Shown here: positions 1 through 4,648 of the stretch, in pieces
Position numbering within the stretch: the first letter of the stretch is position 1
Layout: the number at the start of each line of letters is the position of its first letter
Source of the DNA: Wenzhouxiangella sp.
GTDB lineage: Bacteria; Pseudomonadota; Gammaproteobacteria; Xanthomonadales; Wenzhouxiangellaceae
Length of the DNA: 6,312 nucleotides
Direction: 5' to 3'
Assembly (NCBI GenBank): GCA_007127425.1
Contig: SKZJ01000188.1
Coordinates: 1-6,312, forward strand
Translations under genes and position numbers: made by a program
Notes under the pieces: model-generated
The model's input: the letters and a program-made list of their open reading frames with translations, nothing else
The model's database searches: none
What the model was told of the DNA's origin: nothing

Positions 1-368
1 AGTTCGCGACCGTCTTCGAGCATCACGGCGATATCGTCGGCACCGTCGATGACATGGTTGTTGGTGAGGATCAGGCCGGCCTCGGCATCGACGATGACGC
101 CCGACCCCAGGCTTTGCTGGACGCGCTCGCGCGGCACGGCCGGAGAATCGAAGAAGCGCCGGAAGAACGGGTCGTCGAAGAACGGGCTGGCACGCACTTG
201 AACACGCGTTCGGGTGTGCACGTTGACCACCGCCGGGGTCACCCGCTCGAGGATCGGGGCCAGTGACGGCATGGGTTCACCATCGACTTCCGCCGGCAGG
301 GCCGACCAGACGGGGGCCATCACGGCAAAAAGAACGATGATCAGGCAAGTTTGTACTGACGTGCGCAT
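1..368 (-). CDS. degQ: DegQ/DegP-family periplasmic serine endoprotease, N-terminal part (runs off the left edge)
   Basis: Only the first 122 codons are present; the rest lies left of the window. The product begins MRTSVQTCLIIVLFAVMAPV, a short basic start plus hydrophobic core that reads as a Sec signal peptide ending near residue 23 (WSA-LPAEV). A DegQ-like entry segment follows (PSLAPILERVTPAVVNV, residues 34-50), then the Phe-rich loop typical of HtrA proteases (FFDDPFFRRFF, 63-73), the protease core entry SLGSGVIVD (86-94), and LTNNHVIDGA around His105, the first residue of the His-Asp-Ser triad. Family members degrade or refold misfolded periplasmic proteins as oligomers, usually with one or two PDZ domains; Asp, Ser and PDZ parts are outside the window. 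The start at 368 has GAGGA 10 nt upstream (379-383). DegQ is preferred over DegP or MucD because of the PSLAPxLE segment, but these paralogues cannot be firmly separated here. Confidence 0.93.
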   Translation of the reverse strand, partial: MRTSVQTCLIIVLFAVMAPVWSALPAEVDGEPMPSLAPILERVTPAVVNVHTRTRVQVRASPFFDDPFFRRFFDSPAVPRERVQQSLGSGVIVDAEAGLILTNNHVIDGADDIAVMLEDGRE

Positions 369-400
369 GGATTCGAGGTCCTCAAGTGTTTCCAACAGCG

Positions 401-469
401 CGGTTTTTGACTGGAGATGGCAGCAAATGGTTTCACGTCAAGGGGGCTTGCAATTGCCGCCAAAAACCG
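401..469. repeat. 9-bp inverted repeat with 51-bp spacer in the divergent spacer
   Basis: CGGTTTTTG at 401-409 and its exact complement CAAAAACCG at 461-469 bracket the candidate heat-shock promoter. They could be two halves of an operator bound by a looping or dimeric regulator. A 9-bp match somewhere in a spacer of this size is not very rare by chance, so the functional call is weak. Confidence 0.25.
415..442 (-). promoter_or_regulatory. Sigma-32 (heat-shock) promoter look-alike for the DegQ-like protease
   Basis: Read on the minus strand, CCCTTGAC (its CTTGAC hexamer at 442-437) is followed after 14 nt by TGCCATCT (422-415). The known RpoH consensus is about CCCTTGAA, 13-15 nt, then CCCCATNT, so the -35 differs at one base and the -10 keeps CCAT-T. 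Transcription would begin near 407, giving a leader of about 40 nt. The sigma-70 reading of the same site (TTGACG, 17 nt, ATCTCC) has a much poorer -10. The call rests on motif matching alone. Confidence 0.4.
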
Positions 470-480
470 GATGATATAAA
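454..480 (+). promoter_or_regulatory. Candidate sigma-70 promoter for the HNH gene
   Basis: TTGCCG (454-459) is followed after 15 nt by TATAAA (475-480), inside the only AT-rich patch of the spacer (GATGATATAAA, 470-480). A second -35 choice, TTGCAA at 448-453, lies 21 nt away, which is too far. The spacing is short of the ideal 17 nt, so this is a candidate only. Transcription would start near 487, just upstream of the GC hairpin. Confidence 0.3.
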
Positions 481-496
481 CGCAGATCGGGAAACG

Positions 497-518
497 CCAC
501 CCCCATATCCGGGGGCGG
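497..518 (+). other. GC-rich hairpin in the leader of the HNH gene
   Basis: CCACCCCC (497-504) pairs with GGGGGCGG (511-518) around the loop ATATCC (505-510): five C-G pairs, one A/C mismatch, then two more C-G pairs. There is no following T-run, so it does not look like an intrinsic terminator. It sits 11 nt before the Shine-Dalgarno GGAG (530-533), so it could affect mRNA stability or ribosome access. Confidence 0.35.
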
Positions 519-539
519 TATCGACCTGCGGAGCACTGG

Positions 540-1154
540 ATGTTGAACCTGGATCAACAAGTTCTGCGTACCGACGTGACCGGCATGCCGCTCGAATGGA
601 TCGGCTACCAGTCCGCTGTTCGTCTGATCGTGCTCGGACAGGTCAGCTACGCGCTCGGCAGCGTGCTCTATAAGCTGCACGGCGGCATCAACGCACGCAG
701 TGGTCGGCAGACCTGCATCCCGGTCAACGCCATCATCGCCACCCAGGGCTCGCACCCCGACGCCCATCGCTTCTACGATTGTTACACGCCGCCGCTGTCG
801 AACCGGGCACTGTTCCGGCGTGATGAGAGCCTTTGCCTGTACTGCGGCGAGCAGTTCCCCGACCGCCTGCTTTCGCGCGATCACGTCAAGCCGCTGGCTC
901 AGGGGGGTGCCGACATCTGGGCCAACGTGGTGACCGCGTGCAAGCGTTGCAACAACCACAAGGGATCGCGTACCCCCGAGGAATCGGGCATGCAGTTGCT
1001 GGCCATTCCCTTCACGCCGACCCACGCCGAGTACGTCTACCTGCAAGGTCGTCGAATCCTGGCCGACCAGATGGAGTTCCTGCTCGCGCACTTTCCTCGC
1101 AACAGCGTGCTCCGAAAACGCCTGGAAACCGGCCAGCCCATTCTCACAGCTTGA
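540..1154 (+). CDS. HNH endonuclease, two-CxxC zinc type
   Basis: A 204-residue protein with a complete HNH nuclease domain in its middle. Visible in order: an N-terminal strand/helix segment typical of this HNH family (residues 8-40, VLRTD...PLEWIGYQSAVRLIVLG); first zinc pair C99-x2-C102; catalytic DHV with His115; Asn129 (NVV); second zinc pair C134-x2-C137; and NNHKGSRTPEE with the last HNH His140. Together they form the beta-beta-alpha metal fold that cleaves DNA with one divalent ion, braced by a structural zinc. The family is widespread on proteobacterial chromosomes and its physiological role is largely unassigned. The start at 540 has GGAG 6 nt upstream (530-533). The exonuclease gene follows 69 bp downstream in the same direction. 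There is no sign of an intron, intein or restriction partner, so a selfish or restriction role has no support here. Confidence 0.93.
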   Translation: MLNLDQQVLRTDVTGMPLEWIGYQSAVRLIVLGQVSYALGSVLYKLHGGINARSGRQTCIPVNAIIATQGSHPDAHRFYDCYTPPLSNRALFRRDESLCLYCGEQFPDRLLSRDHVKPLAQGGADIWANVVTACKRCNNHKGSRTPEESGMQLLAIPFTPTHAEYVYLQGRRILADQMEFLLAHFPRNSVLRKRLETGQPILTA

Positions 1155-1217
1155 ATTCCGCCTTTTGCGAACGTCACCAGCCGCACATCGCAAGCGAGAA
1201 AGTACTCTAGTCATTCG

Positions 1218-1231
1218 GGCATAATGATGCC
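1218..1231 (+). other. Small hairpin over the first two ATGs of the exonuclease gene
   Basis: GGCAT (1218-1222) and ATGCC (1227-1231) are perfectly complementary around the loop AATG (1223-1226). The hairpin holds the ATGs at 1224 and 1227 and leaves the ATG at 1233 free. With no Shine-Dalgarno in front of any of them, it mildly favours 1233. A 5-bp stem is small and may be chance. Confidence 0.25.
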
Positions 1232-2156
1232 GATGAGCGACCAGCAACCCGCATATCTCGTCGATGCCAGCCTGTACATATTCCGCGCCTGGCATTCGAT
1301 GCCGGACCGTTTCATGGACCCGGCCGGCAACCCGACCAATGCTGTTTACGGCTTTGCCCGATTTCTCTGCGAACTGCTCGAGCAGACGCGGGCCGAGCAA
1401 GTGGCCATTGCCTTCGATGAATCGCTGACCAGTTCGTTTCGCAACGAGATCTATCCCGACTACAAGGCCAACCGCGATCCGGCGCCGGATGAACTAAGGC
1501 GCCAGTTCGGCTGGTGCAAGGACCTGTCGCGCGCGCTCGGCGTCGCCGTCTTCGCCGACAACCGGTACGAGGCCGACGACCTCATCGCCACGCTGGCTGC
1601 CGACTGCCGCGCCCGGCAACACCCGGTGTGCGTGGTCAGCGGCGACAAGGACCTGGCCCAACTGGTTGGCCCCGGAGACAGCTGGTGGGATTTCTCGCGC
1701 CGCCGGCGACTGGATGCTGCCGGCGTGCATGAGCACTTTGGCGTGCATCCCTCGCAGATTCCCGACTTCCTCGCGCTAGCAGGTGATGCGGTCGACAACA
1801 TTCCCGGGGTGCCGGGCGTGGGCCCGAAGACGGCCGCGGCCTTGCTGGCGCATTTCGGTGATCTCGATGCGATCTACTCGCGTCTCGACGAGATTGCCTG
1901 GCTGAAGATCAGAGGCGCGAAGAAACTCGCGGCCAGATTGCGCGAGCACGAAGCGGCCGCCCGTCTCGCCCGCCGCCTGACCGGACTGGCCAGCGATATC
2001 CCCCACATCGAACGTCCGACCGTGATCTCCCGAAACGGCGGTTGCGGTGACTCGCTCGATGCCCTGCTTGACGGGCTCGGATTCGGGCGCCCGCTACGCG
2101 AGCGCCTTCATCGTTTGCGGGACCGGAGCCCGGACGGGCACCGGTCGGGTTACTGA
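1224..2156 (+). CDS. Free-standing 5'-3' exonuclease / flap endonuclease (PolA N-terminal domain type)
   Basis: A 310-residue protein equal to the 5' nuclease domain of DNA polymerase I without the polymerase. Conserved parts: YLVDASLYIFRAW (Asp14), AFDESLTSSFRNEIYPDYKANR (Asp65 and the basic arch region), YEADDLIATLA (Glu116, Asp118, Asp119), VSGDKDLAQL (Asp141, Asp143), and the helix-three-turn-helix GDAVDNIPGVPGVGPKTA (Asp188, Asp191). All nine acidic metal ligands known from Taq/PolA-type nucleases are present, unlike E. coli ExoIX (Xni), which lacks several. Expected activity is removal of 5' flaps or RNA primers. Three in-frame ATGs (1224, 1227, 1233) are possible and none has a clear Shine-Dalgarno; 1233 gives a PolA-like start, and the longest reading is listed. 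The last 7 bp overlap the convergent propeller gene. The C-terminal tail (about 268-310) is not recognisable. Confidence 0.93.
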   Translation: MMPMSDQQPAYLVDASLYIFRAWHSMPDRFMDPAGNPTNAVYGFARFLCELLEQTRAEQVAIAFDESLTSSFRNEIYPDYKANRDPAPDELRRQFGWCKDLSRALGVAVFADNRYEADDLIATLAADCRARQHPVCVVSGDKDLAQLVGPGDSWWDFSRRRRLDAAGVHEHFGVHPSQIPDFLALAGDAVDNIPGVPGVGPKTAAALLAHFGDLDAIYSRLDEIAWLKIRGAKKLAARLREHEAAARLARRLTGLASDIPHIERPTVISRNGGCGDSLDALLDGLGFGRPLRERLHRLRDRSPDGHRSGY

Positions 2157-3523
2157 CCCTGCTGCTGGCGCTGCAGTTGTTCCAGCACTTCCTGCCCGAC
2201 CGCGCGCACACTCGCGGCATTCACATCCAGTTTGAGTACCGCGATCTCGGGTAGCGAGCCGCGGGGATTGCCCTCGGCATCGACATGCTGCCAGTGACTG
2301 CCGGCGAGGAAGTACAAGTCCTGGTCATCCATCACCCCGAAGGTGGGCGTGTCGAACTCCGGCCGTGCGGCGGCGACCGGCGCGACGGCGACGACGCCGA
2401 GACCATCCGGCCCCAGCTTCAGTCGAACCACGCGTTGCGGCGCAATCCCGTTCTGGATGGCCACCAGATGACCCTCCCAGTAGAACAGCCCATCGATACC
2501 CCCCTGGTTGAGCGTTTCGGGTACGGCCAGCTTCCAGGCCTGTTCTCCCCCGGTGGCATCGATGACGAAGACCCCCAACTCATAGTCGGCGATGTAGAGC
2601 AACCGGTCATCGGCACCCAGTGCCAGTCCGCGCAGGCTGGTGAAGTTGCGATGGCCGAAGTAGGGCTGCAAGCCCACTTCCTCGTCGTCCAGGCGATAGA
2701 TCATCGGCGCCATGGTATCTGCGGCATAGACGGTGCCGTCGGCGGCGACCGCCAGGCTGCCGAGCAGGTTGCGCCCGCTGCCGCTGCTTAGCGGAAATTC
2801 CGTATCGAGTTCACCCGACTCCAGGTCGAAACGCAGAAGGCTGCTGCGCACCCCATCCTCGCGAGGCTCTCCCTGGAACTGCGGCACGTGTCCCGTGGCC
2901 ACCCAGAGGTAACCATTCTCGGCATCGATCACCAGATCGAAGACACCCTGCAACTGCTCGTGTGTCTCCGGTGAAGCGAAGTGCTCCCAGCTTTCGCCGT
3001 CATCGTTGCTGACCAGGATGTGGCCGTCACGAACCGTTCCGAGAAACATGCGCTCACCTTCGGCATCGCGTGCGAGTGCCTCGGGCATCACCACGTCCTC
3101 ACCCATGGTCGACCAACGCTCGACATCGCCGAAAGGCTCGCCGGCCTCGTTCATGAGATCGCGCAAATGATCGTAAAGCCGCGTGCCTCGCATCGACTCG
3201 ACCTCGTCCACGGAGTCCCAGTCGGCGGCCAACCCCTGCTGCTGCATTTTCAGCATCATGTCGAAGGCGGCGTTGAGATCGCCGGTAAGGGCATGACCCT
3301 TGACCAGGTGTGTCATGAAATCCTGGTTGTACGGACGCAGGCGATGCAGCTGGGTGGTCGCTTCAACCCAGGCCTCGTGATCTTCGGCGTGGTAGGCCCG
3401 GGCCGCCTGGTTCAGCCAGTGCGACAACTGCTGACCGGACGGCGGCTGGCCGGCCTCCTGGCCTGCCGCGGAAAACGGCAAGACAAGCATGAGCGCCAGG
3501 GCGAGAAATAGAAGGTTGCGCAT
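2150..3523 (-). CDS. Secreted protein: helical (TPR-like) N-terminal part plus SMP-30/NHL-like beta-propeller
   Basis: A 457-residue protein of unknown function. Residues 1-21 (MRNLLFLALALMLVLPFSAA-G) form a clear Sec signal peptide with no lipobox Cys, so it should be periplasmic or exported. Residues 30-128 look alpha-helical and TPR-like (HWLNQAARAYHAEDHEAWVEA, then NQDFMTHLVKGHALTGDLNAAFDMMLKM). Residues 145-435 repeat beta-propeller blade phrases: MPEALARDAEGERMFLGTV, GVFDLVIDAENGYLWVATG, LLGSLAVAADGTVYAADT, LRGLALGADDRLLYIADYELGVFVID, GGIDGLFYWEGHLVAIQNG. SNDDGESWEHF (172-182) resembles an Asp-box. SMP-30/gluconolactonase and NHL folds use such blades for sugar-lactone hydrolysis or protein binding, but I cannot identify catalytic metal ligands. 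The C-terminus is Gln-rich (EQLQRQQQGQ). The start at 3523 has AGGA about 8 nt upstream. The stop lies inside the end of the exonuclease gene. Confidence 0.85.
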   Translation of the reverse strand: MRNLLFLALALMLVLPFSAAGQEAGQPPSGQQLSHWLNQAARAYHAEDHEAWVEATTQLHRLRPYNQDFMTHLVKGHALTGDLNAAFDMMLKMQQQGLAADWDSVDEVESMRGTRLYDHLRDLMNEAGEPFGDVERWSTMGEDVVMPEALARDAEGERMFLGTVRDGHILVSNDDGESWEHFASPETHEQLQGVFDLVIDAENGYLWVATGHVPQFQGEPREDGVRSSLLRFDLESGELDTEFPLSSGSGRNLLGSLAVAADGTVYAADTMAPMIYRLDDEEVGLQPYFGHRNFTSLRGLALGADDRLLYIADYELGVFVIDATGGEQAWKLAVPETLNQGGIDGLFYWEGHLVAIQNGIAPQRVVRLKLGPDGLGVVAVAPVAAARPEFDTPTFGVMDDQDLYFLAGSHWQHVDAEGNPRGSLPEIAVLKLDVNAASVRAVGQEVLEQLQRQQQGQ

Positions 3524-3576
3524 AGTCGATCCTGTTATCTTTGGTAAATGAGTCGCTGCGCCATTGGGACTGCCCG

Positions 3577-3619
3577 CGGCGACAAATGTTCATCCCGATC
3601 ACGCCGCTCCGGCGACAAA
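3577..3619. repeat. Pair of 10-bp direct repeats in the divergent spacer before the Nudix gene
   Basis: CGGCGACAAA occurs at 3577-3586 and again at 3610-3619, 33 bp apart start to start, close to three helical turns. Both copies lie in the spacer between the divergent propeller and Nudix genes, ahead of the Nudix Shine-Dalgarno. They could be tandem sites for a regulator of either gene. The second copy overlaps a small hairpin (CGCCG 3602-3606, loop CTC, CGGCG 3610-3614). Confidence 0.4.
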
Positions 3620-3621
3620 CC

Positions 3622-3625
3622 GAGG
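3622..3625 (+). promoter_or_regulatory. Shine-Dalgarno that decides the Nudix start
   Basis: GAGG at 3622-3625 stands 8 nt before the ATG at 3634. The upstream in-frame candidates, ATG at 3586 and TTG at 3541, have no such signal, and their extra residues do not resemble the family. Confidence 0.6.
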
Positions 3626-3633
3626 CACAACAC

Positions 3634-4194
3634 ATGAGCCAGGACAAACGGATATTGTACTCGGGAGACTACCTCGCGCTGGGTTCAAAGGATGGCTGGG
3701 AGTACGTGATCCGACGCCACGGCGTTGTCGTCATCATCGCCTGGACGCCGAATGACGAGCTGTTGCTGGTCGAGCAGTACCGCGTACCTGTCGGCCGACG
3801 AACCATCGAGCTGCCGGCCGGTCTGGTGGGTGATGAAGTCGGCCAGGAGGCCGAATCCCTGCTCGAAGCGGCCGGACGCGAGCTTGAAGAAGAAACCGGT
3901 TGGCGTGCGGGCCGGCTCCGGACACTGATCCGCTGCCCGACCTCAGCCGGGCTGACCGACGAGGAAGTGACCTTCATCGAGGCGACGGACCTCGTCCGTA
4001 CGGGGCCCGGCGGCGGTGACGGCAGTGAAGACATTGTCGTCCACTGCATCGGGCGCGAACGCATCGACGAATGGTTGACAGAGCGCCATCGGGCAGGCCT
4101 TGCGCTGGATCCGAAGATTCACACCGCGCTGTACTGGTCCGGACTAAGCGGCCAGCCACCCGTTGAAGGCGACCGCGAGCCCGGTGACCGCTGA
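3634..4194 (+). CDS. Nudix hydrolase, ADP-ribose pyrophosphatase-like
   Basis: A 186-residue protein. It shows VEQYR (46-50) and ELPAG (59-63), both typical of ADP-ribose pyrophosphatases, then the Nudix box with REL-EEETGW (82-90), whose glutamates bind Mg2+. PTSAGLTDE (102-110) and GSEDIVVHCIGRERIDEWL (130-148) match the loop and the late acidic region of the same subfamily. The likely reaction is ADP-ribose (or another nucleoside diphosphate sugar) to AMP plus ribose 5-phosphate in the cytosol; the exact substrate cannot be read. Between the LPAG Gly63 and Glu74, the acid seven residues before the REL motif, there are ten residues rather than the canonical five. This longer loop is probably a subfamily trait. 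The start is set by the Shine-Dalgarno at 3622. The last 17 codons overlap the convergent MAPEG gene, and residues 170-186 look like unconserved tail. Confidence 0.93.
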   Translation: MSQDKRILYSGDYLALGSKDGWEYVIRRHGVVVIIAWTPNDELLLVEQYRVPVGRRTIELPAGLVGDEVGQEAESLLEAAGRELEEETGWRAGRLRTLIRCPTSAGLTDEEVTFIEATDLVRTGPGGGDGSEDIVVHCIGRERIDEWLTERHRAGLALDPKIHTALYWSGLSGQPPVEGDREPGDR

Positions 4195-4554
4195 CACCAG
4201 GAGCACCAGCCACGTCAGCAAGGTGCCGAAGAAGCGTCCCGGCGAGGTGCCGGCACCCCGGTTGAGCCCAACCAGTCCATGCAGCACTCGTCCAACGACC
4301 AGCATGATGCCAAGCAGGTGCAACAGCCAGACTGGCGCACCGGCTCCCACCTCCAGGGCCAACAGCATGACCAGCGCCAGCGGTACGTACTCGGAAAAAT
4401 TGGCATGTGCGCGTACGGCAAGCTCCAGCGTTTGCTGGCCGCCGGTACCCACGCCGACCCGGAGCCGACGGCGCAGCAGCACCACCCGAACCGACAGGAC
4501 CAGAAACAGTACCGCCAGCACGCTGGCGTAGAACAGGGTAATTGCGACTGGCAT
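4144..4554 (-). CDS. MAPEG-family inner-membrane protein (YecN-like)
   Basis: A 136-residue, mostly hydrophobic protein with about four membrane helices (near residues 5-27, 54-72, 75-97, 110-132). The family signature is RAHANFSEYVPLALVMLLALE (48-68), followed by GIMLVVGRVLHGLV (82-95). These correspond to the RxHxNxxEYxP and GRxxH motifs of MAPEG proteins (membrane-associated proteins in eicosanoid and glutathione metabolism) and to E. coli YecN. Eukaryotic members bind glutathione and act as transferases or peroxidases; bacterial YecN-type members have no assigned substrate. The ATG at 4554 has GGA 8 nt upstream (4563-4565) and is preferred over a TTG at 4578, which would add eight charged residues. 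Its fourth helix and stop are encoded opposite the end of the Nudix gene, a 51-bp tail-to-tail overlap. Confidence 0.9.
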   Translation of the reverse strand: MPVAITLFYASVLAVLFLVLSVRVVLLRRRLRVGVGTGGQQTLELAVRAHANFSEYVPLALVMLLALEVGAGAPVWLLHLLGIMLVVGRVLHGLVGLNRGAGTSPGRFFGTLLTWLVLLVSAVTGLAVAFNGWLAA

Positions 4555-4586
4555 TCGTCTTTTCCAGAAATGGGACAACTGCGATC

Positions 4587-4592
4587 AGTATA
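4587..4592 (-). promoter_or_regulatory. Possible -10 box for the MAPEG gene
   Basis: TATACT on the minus strand (4592-4587) is a five-of-six match to the sigma-70 -10 hexamer. It would give a leader of about 26 nt before the ATG at 4554. No good -35 lies 16-18 nt upstream, so the call is tentative. Confidence 0.3.
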
Positions 4593-4599
4593 GCGGCGA

Positions 4600-4608
4600 T
4601 GGTAGACT
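4600..4608 (+). promoter_or_regulatory. Possible extended -10 promoter for the isoaspartyl peptidase gene
   Basis: TGG-TAGACT (4600-4608) fits the extended -10 pattern TGN plus TANNNT, which can work with a poor -35. The start would be near 4615, about 30 nt before the gene. It lies almost back to back with the minus-strand TATACT box. Confidence 0.3.
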
Positions 4609-4635
4609 CTGGCGGTCATGGACATAGCCCCGGAA

Positions 4636-4640
4636 AAGGA
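4636..4640 (+). promoter_or_regulatory. Shine-Dalgarno favouring the start at 4649
   Basis: AAGGA at 4636-4640 is 8 nt from the ATG at 4649 but only 2 nt from the in-frame ATG at 4643. The weaker GGA at 4632-4634 could serve 4643. The two readings differ by two residues. Confidence 0.55.
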
Positions 4641-4648
4641 AAATGGAA

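Noticed and set aside
540..1154. HNH gene as a homing endonuclease, restriction enzyme or toxin of a mobile element
   Set aside because: No intron, intein, methyltransferase, immunity gene, transposase or flanking repeat is visible; the family is common on ordinary chromosomes.
1165..1193. Inverted repeat TTGCGA/TCGCAA between the HNH and exonuclease genes, considered as a terminator
   Set aside because: The stem is 6 bp with a 17-nt loop and no T-run follows on either strand, so it does not meet intrinsic terminator criteria.
438..1400. A 320-codon open frame on the minus strand opposite the HNH gene and the exonuclease start
   Set aside because: The plus strand carries the full HNH motif set and the PolA-type N-terminal motifs; the minus product resembles nothing and is a shadow.
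1224..2156. Exonuclease gene as xni (ExoIX)
   Set aside because: E. coli Xni lacks several of the metal-binding acids, while this protein keeps the full PolA-type set including SGDKD and GDAVDN, so the symbol would be misleading.
2285..2791. A 168-codon plus-strand frame inside the propeller gene (with another at 2981-3511)
   Set aside because: Both lie opposite clear signal-peptide, helical or blade sequence of the propeller protein and show no domain or convincing start signal.
3541..3633. Longer Nudix starts at TTG 3541 or ATG 3586
   Set aside because: Neither has a Shine-Dalgarno, the added residues are unlike the family, and the ATG at 3634 has GAGG at good spacing.
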